A stretch of 64,000 nucleotides of DNA, from assembly GCF_907164915.1 (NCBI RefSeq), contig NC_061866.1, forward strand, positions 43,960,320-44,024,319. The letters run 5' to 3'. The position numbers were made by a program, and so were the translations under genes. Position 1 is the stretch's first letter. Each line of letters begins with the position of its first letter. The notes beneath the pieces are model-generated. The model ran no database searches and had not been told where the DNA came from. It was given only the letters and a program-made list of their open reading frames with translations. The stretch comes from Impatiens glandulifera (Eukaryota; Streptophyta; Magnoliopsida; Ericales; Balsaminaceae). Shown in pieces: positions 46,968 through 57,555 of the stretch.

Positions 46968-49900
46968 GAATGAATATAAGTGTTGGGTTCTTGAATTTCT
47001 ATACTATCATGGACCTCTTCATTAGAGAAATCGTAAGCATCACTTGTCTCGCTATCCTCAATGACTACAACTTGATTACATGGAATACTATTCACATTGA
47101 GTGGGGGTTGTCTCACATAGATCTCATCTTCTCCCGTTATAGAGTCGGTGGCTTCTGGATCCAAGATCTTTCTGCTCTGTTTTCGCTTTTCAGCTTGTTC
47201 TTCTTTAGTAGGTCTTTTCTGACTTTGAACCTCTTCACTACTGGATTCATGTCTGTTATTGATTTTAATTCGCCCTACTTCAGAACCAAGGCTCACTACC
47301 TTATTCAAGACAAAATTGTCTTCTTCTGCATTTGATCTTTTAATTTCACAAAACCCAAAATTTTCCAGTTCATTCTCAAGAGATTCTTTATTGCTTGTTG
47401 GTTTTTCAATATTTTTTTGTCCAGGATTTTCTTGTTCATTATCTCGAAAGGTGGCTCTAAGCCCATGGATCGGGTCATTTCGAATTCTGATGACATTGCT
47501 TTTTTGGTTCCTGCTTACATTTCTAGAATTGTGAAGAGTGAACTCACGACCTATTGGAGTGCCATCAGATCCAATTTTGTTTGTTTCATATGGGCCAAGT
47601 ATTCCCCGTCCCATATTTCTTTGAATTCCAGAAACTTTAAAATCAGGACATTTTTTATCGGGACCGGTAGTAGCAAGTCCGATAGCTTGAGTAGTATCCG
47701 GATCAGCAAGTCCAGGACCAGGCTTAACATGGTCAATATGGCTAGGTACGGTAGCATTATGAGAGGCTCTAGGACTGGTGTGGCTATGTCCAGCTTTATC
47801 AGGACCAATATCCTGACTAGGATCGACGTTTTGAACAGAACCTATTCTTGAGAAAACAGAATCCCTAGGACCGGTGCCCTGAACATGACCGATAGGATCA
47901 GCGTTAGCAGGGCCAGCTTGTACCCTTACCCACTTCATTCTTTTTCCTATCTTATTCCTTACCCTTATCTGCTCTTGCTTTTGGTTGCACATCCTATCAT
48001 TATCAGTGTGTTCATTGATGTTAATTTCAGACATGTTCACATTTCTCTCAACCTGAGCCTGGTTAGAGTCATTGATACCGCCTTCCTGAGCATTGTTATT
48101 GGCCTTCAATTTTAGATTATTATTGACTAGACATTTATTCGTAGCGTGTGTGAAAGTGCTACACCATATACATTGATTTGGTTTCCATTCGTATTGTACT
48201 CCAATGTCAAATAAATTTTCCAGTCTATCTTTTAAGTTCAAACTTAATTGGAAGAGAGCTACTTGGATGAATTTTGACAATAACTCTAGCCACAGATGCA
48301 CGCTCGTAGCCTTCCATTGCTGGGTCAAACATAAGTGGTTTGCCTATAATGCTTGAAATATAGGCCAGGCCCATTGGGTTGCACAGGTGTGGTGGAACAT
48401 TCTTAAGATTCACCCAGATTTGTTCAAGTTCAGGTGGTCTATGATTAATATTAAGTTCCTCGCTCCACTTGTACAACTTGAATCTTTTTCCTTTGATAAA
48501 TGTACATTCGCTCTCTATGATCGGCTTTATTTCGCTTCCATTCCTAAAGGATAGAAAGTAGAATTCGTGATCATTGATTGTGATCCTCTCCAGACCAGAG
48601 GATTCCCACTGACCCATCAACATTATTTTAACCTTAGCAAATGGTGCCTTCATGTTGCCCATAAAGTGACCAACTATGACAAACTCCCATGCATTTACGC
48701 ATTTTTCTTCAATTTCTAGTGGGAGCTCAAACCGGTGCAGATGATCATGTGTAATTACCTTTGGGTATAAGGTGTCTATCTTGAATTTTCCCTTTTCTGG
48801 ATCGTTCATTGCATTTCCATTCCACACATTTCCTTCTTGTCAGGTTTTGTTTGGGTTGCTCATGATTGTATACACCTTTGTTTTATTACATTTAGAAATT
48901 TCCTTCATGGCATCAACCGTCCACTTGATCACTTCATCATATTGGTCTTTGTTGAAGAGATTCCAATTCTTTAGATAGTGACTGTTTAACTGATCATTCA
49001 ATTGATCATTTCTTTCTTGGGGCATCGTAATCTCTTGTTTATTAACTTGGTAAAATATCTTCTTCGTCTGGTTTCGTAGTCCTGCCGAATTTTCTATTTC
49101 GTTTTCCTCATTGACCACGTTGGACAAGCAGTAGGATCCTTGTTATCAGTCTGAGTATTTTCTTTGTCAGGAATTGCAGTAGTAGGAGGAGCTGAGGAGA
49201 TGACTATTTCAGGGTTGCTATATTTCTTGACTTGTTTGTTCTTTTCGGCCCATCTAACCCTTGTATTTCTCACAAAACCGTTGTCTTCAATTGTTCCAAT
49301 CTTCTTTAGAATATCCCCTTCAATACTCTTCTTTTGTGCCAGTTTTCCTCTTTTGAATGCTATCAATTGGAATTTCAGGATCCAGATTAACGAGTGGAGA
49401 AAACGCACCCATGTTCAATATCTTAGTGTTAGCCTCGGGTGTCACAGTTTCCTTGGGATTTACTTCAGCATTTTTCTTGGAACTTGAGTTATTTGCCTTC
49501 ATGTTTTTCATTTCTTTGATTTTAGATCCATTCTTACCCCTCTTAGCTGTTTTAGAATTATTCGATTTTGTTACTTGACCGATCCTTTCAATTTCAGCAC
49601 TTGTTTTGGAAGAACTATGCCCCTATGCTTTTGGTTTGATCTTTGCTGCTGACATCTTCTTCATGGACTTATGATATTCAAGGTCACATATTATTGTCTC
49701 ATCATAGTCGGTGCTATCGTTTGATTCCAAATCAACATCCATGTTTTGGTTCTTTTGATTCGATTGGTGGCTCATAGCTTTGATTGTAGAGTTATCATCT
49801 TGTCTATTAGGACCGGAAGATGCATCAATTGTAGGACCAAAAATGTAAGTAGCACTAGGACTTATGTGAGCAACCAAATTATCTTTTTCAAACCCAGCCA

Positions 49901-51115
49901 AGCGAAAACCGTTGGCTAACCCCTTATCAGACTCAGCCAAGCGAAAACCGTTGGCTAACCCCTTATCAGACTCAACCAAGGGAAAATCGTTGGCTAATTA
50001 TTCCAATTTCATATATTTTTCACCTCTCATACCCTAACTTATATTCTGACCCAACTTATTTGTAGCTTCCATGAGATTCATACCCAGACCCAGATTTTCA
50101 ATCAGATTGTCATTCATGGTGCCATCAACCAACGAATCAATATAATTCCCAGCCAAGCTTTTACCATTGACTCTATCAATCAAGTTCAGTTCATCATCCT
50201 TTAGATCTATTTTATTAAGCTTTTCTGATTTAGCTGAATTTATTTCTATGACCAGCTCCAACTCAGATCCAATTTCTTCAGTGTTTCCAGATTCTGCTAG
50301 ACTATGTCCTTAAACAGTTTTAGCTAGATGTGTAGGTTGTTTAGAAGATCTTGCAATTTTAGCCTCAGTTTCAGAATCCTGGGCGCATTTAGTGTCTTCT
50401 GTCCAACCTTTTTCTAGCATAGTCCATAGTCTGGTTGTCTGACTTTTCATCTGATCCTTAGTAGAGCAGGTAGACTTAGCATTTTGATCATCAATGGAAC
50501 CCAAGACTTTCAGTTTTACAAGATTTCCTATTGCAGAAAAAGATTATGAAATTATGTCATTCTTTGGACCCAATGGACTCTGAGCAGTTGATATCTCCAA
50601 CTCTGTAGAGGCAATTTCAATATGACCCATTTTGCCCAGTTCAGCATCCTCTCTAGTAGGACCGGTAAACTCTGTTTTCTGATCTTTCTCTGTAACTGAA
50701 TAACCCAAACTGTCATGTTTTCCTATTTTTGAAACTAATCCCAACCTTGTAATATTCTTTGAACCTACTGATTCTCGACCAGAAGTCTTATTCATCCCTG
50801 TCATATTTACCTCAATAGGAACCCCAATATCAACTTCAGTAGGATCATTCAAAATAGACATAGTTCTCAGCTTAATGTTTTCACCCGATGCAGAAACAGA
50901 CACCAACATTGAGCTTTCAATAGGATCCGATAAACCTGTACAATTTATGTCATTTTCCTGCATTACCTTAGAGCCCTTTTGACAGATTATTTCCAACTTT
51001 GGGACCGAATTTTCAGCACAAACAACCCGATTGTCATCAGTTTCATCTAGGCAAGATTTCAAATCCAATTTCCCAACAGAATGACCGGTCAGGTCTAGGG
51101 TAGCAACTAGAGATT
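46964..51115 (-). pseudogene. LINE ORF1 remnant: DUF4283-like region plus CCHC zinc knuckle
   Basis: Near 48827-48225 the translation (FKIDTLYPKVITHDHLHRFE, later LEQIWVNLKNVPPHLCNP) matches the DUF4283 type of nucleic-acid-binding region found in plant LINE ORF1. After a frameshift near 48250 it continues to a CIWCSTFTHATNKC knuckle (CX2CX4HX4C). A long low-complexity tail ends at 46964. The part from 48827 to 51115 is split by stops (for example 48842) and encodes an Asn/Ser/Lys-rich N-terminal extension without a visible start. The stop overlaps the ORF2 start as ATGA. Confidence 0.8.
49895..49997 (-). repeat. 39-bp tandem repeat in LINE ORF1, about 2.7 copies
   Basis: Copies start at 49895, 49934 and 49973. 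The unit encodes the 13-residue ESDKGLANGFRLA on the minus strand. The first two copies are nearly identical; the third has changes. Confidence 0.85.
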
Positions 51116-52460
51116 ATGTTGAAGTGATTTAATAAATAGTCTTTTGAACATTTGACACTTAAGAAACATAACAAGCAATCAACATTTCTATCATTGTCTA
51201 TCGATCTCATCTTGAAAGTCCTCAGGTAGCTATCCCCATCTATGATCTGACAATATTGTGGTATTGTTGGCATTTTGTTAATTCAAATTAAATTTCATTA
51301 TATGATATCATCTGCCAAGATTTTAGTCGTATCAACTTGTAGCAAGTTATAGTAAATATGCATATCGAGATAATATTGTTCTTTACTTTAGCAATATTAT
51401 ATGAACTTTTGGCTAATCCATGGAAGATGATTTGGTTATATCCTTTCATCATGTTTTTTTTTGGTATAGAGAAGTGGATTTTAAATAATAGTAGTAAATG
51501 ATGAAAGTCTATATGGTAGTCAAGATATTATAAAAAAAAAATGCAGAAAGTTTATAGAGAAATACTCATTCTAATACCCTTAAAAAATTGTTTAATTGTG
51601 GTTGGCAAATTTGACCATTTTTTTTTTATATTCCATCATTGCTGTTTTGTTTAATTGTTTTGTTGAGAAAGCTTAGTTAGGTATGTAAATATGTTGATAT
51701 CAGATAAATGGATGCTTATTTTATAGAGATTTAATTTTCAGAACGGTTTATATTCATAATCTAAACGGTGAGCAGTAAAATTATAATTTGTAATTGTACA
51801 CGATTAATAATATATTTACATTTTTAGCGTTTATTCATAAACGGTTACGAACTCAAAATCGTTATAGGCTTGTCTAAAATGATCCCGTAAAATTCGTAGT
51901 TTTTTCCATTTTAGGGAATTTATAATGAAATGAAGTTAAGTTGTTTTTCCAAATAAAAATTAAAAAATTGAGTCAACCTAAAACTGACCTAAAGTAGACT
52001 CGCTAACCCGTTTACAATTTTATTTTGTAGACTTTTGTTTTCCCTTTCCTACTCACTCACTCATTCATTTTTACTAAAAATAAAATAAAATTGAAGTCTT
52101 CCCTATGTTTCAACTTGACTCTTTTCAACTTTCTTTTCTAATTTTCATCCTGCTGTCACAAATATTTAAAGCCTTCCCTTTCTTTATCGGAATTTCCGTC
52201 GTCGTTGATTGTGCTTTGCCTCAGTAGTAGGCTTCTGATCAACCACTACCTTCCACCAACTATGCAACAAACAGTCGGCCCATCCCTAAACATTAGATTC
52301 TCTTGTAGCCGTTGGTATCACCATGGAGAGAGTCACGTTTATTTTTTATTTTTTTCTTTTGTAAGTGAATTTGTAATTTAACTGTATTCATTTTTTTATG
52401 ATGTCGTTTTAATTTGAAATAAAGATTTGATATTTATATAATAAAAACGTAGGTGTATAT
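51116..52460. repeat. Segmental repeat before EXT-g (copy 2)
   Basis: Aligns with 38816-40540 but lacks about 500 bp (equivalent to 39493-39995), with GAT at both ancestral ends. No gene. Confidence 0.68.
51820..51960 (+). mobile_element. LINE 3' tail fragment, plus orientation (second copy)
   Basis: Same insertion as 40015-40165, duplicated with its unit, with a shorter T run. Confidence 0.6.
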
Positions 52461-52464
52461 TATT

Positions 52465-52620
52465 GTCGCCGTCAAATTTATCGACATGAGTACTTATACG
52501 TAAGTTTTACCGACATATTTTCATTATGCGCCGGTAATAGATTCCAGCACATAATCCTGCGTCAGTAGAAAGATTTACTGGCAATCTAGCGTCGGTATAG
52601 AACAATTATGCGTGGAAAAA
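52465..52620. mobile_element. CACTA-like block, degraded
   Basis: TTATCGACATGAG, TTACCGACATA and GCGCCGGTAATAGATT motifs, ending near TATGCGTGG. Copy of 60410-60600. Confidence 0.33.
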
Positions 52621-52989
52621 TTTTACTATTTATTTTTAAACATTATTATCACCACACAGGTAAATTTAAACTAATTTTTAACAAGGGATATACATACTTA
52701 CAAATATAAATGAGAGATAATAATATTTGAATCTTCCAATGTTTTTCAGTTAAGTGTTTTTATACCATTCATTATTTAATGTAATAATACGAATTTTAAG
52801 ATTTATAGAAAAATCATATCTATTTTTTAGGTATTTATAATTTTAAAATTCAATTAAAACACAACAAAATTATTATCTTTTTTTTTCTTTTACTTTATTT
52901 ATAAAACATAAGAATGTTGTGAACACAACAAATAAAAATAATTAATACTTATGTACTTCAACATTTTTGTTAGATTTATTGTCCTGGTT

Positions 52990-53366
52990 AAGAACACCTC
53001 TTTGCATCCCTGTTTTATGTTTAATCCTAACAAATATATGTTTGTTTGTCCAAGAATTATTGTGTTTCAGTGAGAATACCTATAATTAGAAGACCATAAG
53101 GAAGATTTGTGTCCCACGAAGTACAAATGCTTCCTACAATTAAGTTGGTTTCCATTATAGATCTCTATCTCTCTTTTATTTTATTTGTATAATGTAAGCA
53201 CGTCTTAAAATAAAACTATTCTCTCTATTACAGACATAAAGTAATCTAAAGTCAAATCTTAAGTTGAAATCATAAATATATATATATATTTATATATTTA
53301 ATAGAAAAAAATAATATTTTAAAAATTGTTAAATTCTAAGGACTATGGGTAATGTGACTATATATA
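52990..53366 (+). promoter_or_regulatory. Promoter of EXT-g
   Basis: Shared block (GAGAATACCTATAATTAGAA, TTGTGTCCCACGAAGTAC, AAGCACGTCTTA) and TATA box at 53359-53366. No promoter lesion is seen. Confidence 0.68.
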
Positions 53367-53409
53367 GAAATGCCCTGCCATTGCAAGACATCATCCCCTC
53401 CGTTAAGCA

Positions 53410-54699
53410 ATGGCCACTCATGGATCATATAGTACTCTTTGCGCCCTAACCCTTTGTCTAATGGTTGTTGCTTTGGCAGCGGCAGATTATGGCGACAATC
53501 ATTACAACCACCACAAGTCTCCTCATCACCATTATAAGTCGCCTTCATCGTATCTTTATAAATCTCCACCATCGCCATCTTATGTTTACAAGTCACCTCC
53601 TCCACCTTCATACATTTACAAGTCACCTCCTCCACCATCTTACATTTACAAGTCACCTCCTCCACCATCTTATGTTTACAAGTCACCTCCTCCACCTGCA
53701 TACGTGTACTCTTCCCCACCTCCACCATCGTACGTTTACAAGTCACCTCCTCCACCTTCATACGTTTATAAGTCACCTCCTCCACCTGCATATGTGTACT
53801 CTTCCCCTCCTCCACCATCTTATGTTTACAAGTCACCTCCTCCACCTTCATATGTTTACAAGTCACCTCCTCCACCTGCATATGTGTACTCTTCCCCTCC
53901 TCCACCTGCATATGTGTACTCTTCCCCACCTCCACCATCTTACATTTACAAGTCACCTCCTCCACCATCCTACCTATACAAGTCTCCTCCTCCACCGTCA
54001 TACATTTACAAGTCACCTCCTCCACCTGCATATGTGTACTCTTCCCCTCATCCACCATCTTACGTTTACAAGTCACCTCCTCCACCTGCATACGTTTACA
54101 AGTCACCTCCTCCACCATCTTATGTTTACAAGTCACCTCCTCCACCTTCATATGTTTACAAGTCACCTCCTCCACCTGCATATGTGTACCCTTCCCCTCC
54201 TCCACCATCTTATGTTTATAAGTCACCTCCACCACCTGCATATGTATACTCTTCCCCTCCTCCACCATCTTACGTTTACAAGTCACCTCCTCCACCTGCA
54301 TACGTGTACTCTTCCCCACCTCCACCATCTTACGTTTACAAGTCACCTCCTCCACCTTCATACGTTTATAAGTCACCTCCTCCTCTTTCATACATTTATA
54401 AGTCACCTCCTCCTTCATACGTTTATAAGTCACCACCTCCACCTTCATACGTTTATAAGTCACCTCCTCCGCCATCTTACGTTTATAAGTCACCTCCTCC
54501 ACCTGCATATGTATACTCTTCTCCTCCTCCACCATCTTACGTTTACAAGTCACCTCCTCCACCTGCATACGTGTACTCTTCTCCACCTCCACTATCTTAC
54601 GTTTACAAGTCACCTCCTCCACCTTCATACGTTTATAAGTCACCTCCTCCTCCTTCATACGTTTATAAGTCACCTCCTCCACCATCTTATGTTTACTAG
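53410..54699 (+). CDS. EXT-g: extensin with premature stop, 429 aa (mosaic)
   Basis: N-terminus MATHGSYSTLCALTLCLMVV of the EXT-f/h type. Signal peptide, linker NHHKSPHHHYKSPSSYLYK, then SPPPPSYVYK / SPPPPAYVYSS repeats. The frame stops at a TAG (54697-54699) in the context TATGTTTACTAG, where other repeats have TAC AAG, so one A-to-T change explains it. The product would still be secreted and rich in YVY but lacks the last 68 residues and SPPPPSVY. Other departures are SSPHPP, VYPSPPPP and an SPPPSY unit shorter by one codon, suggesting relaxed constraint. The repeat region from about 53701 shares rare variants with EXT-e. Confidence 0.88.
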   Translation: MATHGSYSTLCALTLCLMVVALAAADYGDNHYNHHKSPHHHYKSPSSYLYKSPPSPSYVYKSPPPPSYIYKSPPPPSYIYKSPPPPSYVYKSPPPPAYVYSSPPPPSYVYKSPPPPSYVYKSPPPPAYVYSSPPPPSYVYKSPPPPSYVYKSPPPPAYVYSSPPPPAYVYSSPPPPSYIYKSPPPPSYLYKSPPPPSYIYKSPPPPAYVYSSPHPPSYVYKSPPPPAYVYKSPPPPSYVYKSPPPPSYVYKSPPPPAYVYPSPPPPSYVYKSPPPPAYVYSSPPPPSYVYKSPPPPAYVYSSPPPPSYVYKSPPPPSYVYKSPPPLSYIYKSPPPSYVYKSPPPPSYVYKSPPPPSYVYKSPPPPAYVYSSPPPPSYVYKSPPPPAYVYSSPPPLSYVYKSPPPPSYVYKSPPPPSYVYKSPPPPSYVY

Positions 54700-54906
54700 T
54701 CACCTCCTCCATCTTCATATGTTTACTCTTCTCCATCTCCACCATCTTACATTTATAAGTCACCTCCTCCACCAACCTATGTTTATAAGTCTCCTCCTCC
54801 ACCTGCATATGTGTACTCTTCTCCACCTCCACCATCTTATATTTACAAGTCACCTCCTCCACCATCTTACATTTACAAGTCACCTCCTCCCCCGAGTGTT
54901 TATTAA
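54700..54906 (+). pseudogene. Untranslated former C-terminus of EXT-g
   Basis: In the same frame after the TAG, 68 further codons of intact repeats (SYVYSSPSPPSYIYK, PPTYVYK, PPAYVYSS) end in SPPPPSVY and TAA at 54904-54906. The lack of further stops or indels suggests the nonsense change is recent or that the tail is kept homogeneous by exchange. Confidence 0.85.
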
Positions 54907-54932
54907 GACTTTAAAACAAATTTTCAATAAAT

Positions 54933-55020
54933 GTGAGTATATATAATTTTTATTTTAAGTTATTTATATATATTTAAAAAAATTAAGATTTAAGTGATCT
55001 ATATATTTTTTTGTTTGCAG
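54933..55020 (+). other. 3' UTR intron of EXT-g
   Basis: AATAAAT/GTGAGT donor and TTTGCAG acceptor, 88 bp. It lies 233 bases after the premature stop, far enough that the spliced junction could mark the mRNA for nonsense-mediated decay. Confidence 0.72.
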
Positions 55021-56650
55021 GTGAAAGGTTAATGGAGATAATATTTTCGTCATGCGACAATATTTCTATCTCAAAGAAAGAAATTATGAGGAGAATAATG
55101 ATTGTTAAAGTGTTTCATAATGATTTTCTTATTCATAGTTATGAACTCTTTAATTTATTGTTGGGTAATATTATTATTCATTTTTAATTTTATGAATCAT
55201 ATTATATTAAAGTTTCTATATTTTATTGGTTAATAATTTAAACATGGAATGAAGTGACATTGCAAAAAAAAACTAAATCTTAATATTCTTTGAATGTGGA
55301 ATGTGGAAAGAAGTAACCATGACAATGTGGAACAATATTTTTTTTATATGTTATTTGGCATTATTGTCTAAAGTTATGTAAACTAATACTAATTTAAACT
55401 AGAACTATCAAGTAGATAATAATTTAAAAATGAAAAATATATTTATATCTACAAAAATAATATTTATTATCCATGACTTGATAATGTTAACCCTACACGA
55501 TGATTTGGGTAATTTAGGTGTCCTAATCCAATCCGAATTTAATCCAACCCAAACTAAATTATTTTACCCAAATTTATATTTTAGGTTTGGGTCAGGTTTG
55601 AGATTTGGATCAACTCAAAATTTATATCTTAGGTTTGGTTTAGGGTTGAGATTTGAATCAACCCAAGAGAAGCTCGCTCACTCTTAACCGGGGCAAGAAT
55701 CAACAAAGCCTCGTGGTAAGACTGAAGCACCACCTTCTGACACTTTTGTTGGTCCTCAACTTGCCTTAGAAAGAAATAAGGTAGAGTATTTTAAAAGTTT
55801 GTGTGACAATCAGCCTCAAGTTTTAAATTGAGGATCAACAAGGATTAATAATGAAAATACAATGTATAACAGGATGGAGATTCTGTAAAAGTTTCTACTA
55901 AATTTGAGAGAAACATGAAATAAAGTGCAAAAAAACAAATACAAAATTCTTATTGAGTTGAGTTATATCTTAAAAATTAATCTATAACTAACATTCATAT
56001 AAATATAGGCAATTAGTAAGAAGCTTATCATTAGGTTCACCTTTTAACGACGGTATAAGATCCTTAAATGACATTTTTTATCATCATTAATTCCTAAGTA
56101 GAAAAAAATCGTCATTTTGATGCGTAATACTTAATTTAGAAAGTTCAAGTGCTATAGGCATTAAAGACAATATAGTCACTAATGATTTAGAAAATCCAAA
56201 ATTGAAATTATAGGCATTATAGAGACTGCTCATTGTACCATCGTTGATGACTATTGGCTAAGGAAGTTCAAGTATCCTACAAAGGATATAAAAATTATAT
56301 AATTAACTGTATTTATGTTATTATATACTATCATTTGCATTTATATTATAGTTTTTACCAATGAAAGTGACAACTTTTTCTCTGAAAATGTTACATTTGT
56401 ATAAAATTATTTGAACTTAACATTTATTTAGTAAGTTTGATTAAATTATATGATTTGTCTTACCATTTATTACATATGTGTAGATCCTGTTTATAAAATC
56501 ATATGAAAACAATTTAAGTGTGTAAAAATGATGTAGCTTGACAATTATTCTTGTTTGTATTTAAAACAAATATATTATTTATGTTTTATAATGTTAATCT
56601 AACTAAATTATTTCTTATTACAAATATGATGAAAAAATTACAACATATTG
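55021..56650. repeat. 3' flank of EXT-g, shared with EXT-d and -e
   Basis: Collinear with 35093-36735, including the TTGGGTT-rich segment (55500-55690). No gene. Confidence 0.65.
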
Positions 56651-56654
56651 AGAA

Positions 56655-57555
56655 TTTTGTAATTGTGGTCACCCCATCAAACAATCACTGATTTGGATGC
56701 TTAAAAAGGATTTTCCAAGTGTATATATATTAGTCTACTATCAAACCTTTTTTTTTAAAACGACTTAGCATAGTTTCATTAAAAATTCTAATAAACGAGA
56801 AAAAAAATCACGAGTTTAAGAGATCTTTATAGACAGATCTAGAATGATTTTGAAGTCGTATCATTCTGAATAAAAGCAAAAATATAAATTAACTATCTGA
56901 TTACAATGTTTTTGTTTTTAATGATTTTAGTAAACGGTAAATTCGAATTCCTAATGATATTTCAATTCTGCTCCGTACTTGGAACTTTTCTACACGTTCC
57001 CGCAAGTGCGCCACATTCTGAGACTATGTCTTTCCATAATCCTTCAGCACTTCTGCGGGTTCTGCCATAGACTCTCGTATTATGTTCCTGTCAAATGTTG
57101 TAAACTTTTGCTCCAAAGTCGCACTTGAATACGTTTGTTGTCAATCTGTTTCCTTTGGCTTTGAGTAGTGCTGCTTCTTTGATTTCTTTTCATTCATTCG
57201 GGAAACTGATCAGCTCTAAGCTTTTAGAAAATCTGTCCCAAATTTCTAGTGTTATACTGCATCTCCCAAATAGGTGATCAATGATTTCTTCACTTTCGTT
57301 GCATAGAAGACAACTCCCCAACAGGTGATCAATGGTTTTTTCACTTCCATTATCATCAAACTTATCGACATTTAACTTAGCATCGTTAATAAGATACAAC
57401 ATCATAAGTTTTTCCGAAACACAATCTATCCATGGTACGATTTAAGTATACAACAGTAAAAATCTTTACCGACACATAATCTTGGGCCGGTAAAAATCTT
57501 TACCAATACATAATCTTACGCCGGTATATTTCAACCATGCACAGATAAGTTTGAT
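56655..57555. mobile_element. CACTA-like block interrupted by a LINE fragment (second copy)
   Basis: Equivalent of 36736-37640, with ACCGACACATAATCTT and GCCGGTAAAA motifs right of the LINE piece. Confidence 0.4.
56747..57354 (-). mobile_element. LINE 3' fragment, 608 bp, same insertion as 36804-37411
   Basis: ATCAAAC on both sides (56740-56746, 57355-57361). Content and length match the fragment after EXT-e, so it was inserted before the unit was duplicated. Confidence 0.78.

Larger units (their letters stand above)
43184..51115 (-). mobile_element. Large decayed non-LTR retrotransposon (plant LINE, L1-like)
   Basis: Reading the minus strand: an ORF1 region with DUF4283-like and CCHC knuckle parts, then an APE-type endonuclease, reverse transcriptase and a zinc-binding C-terminus, then a short A-rich 3' end. 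The 5' end has no ATG before the junction near 51115, so it is probably 5'-truncated. Left flank is the TTGGGTT segment; right flank is DNA that in sister units lies about 3.1 kb further on. Many stops and at least two frameshifts make it non-autonomous now. Confidence 0.9.
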
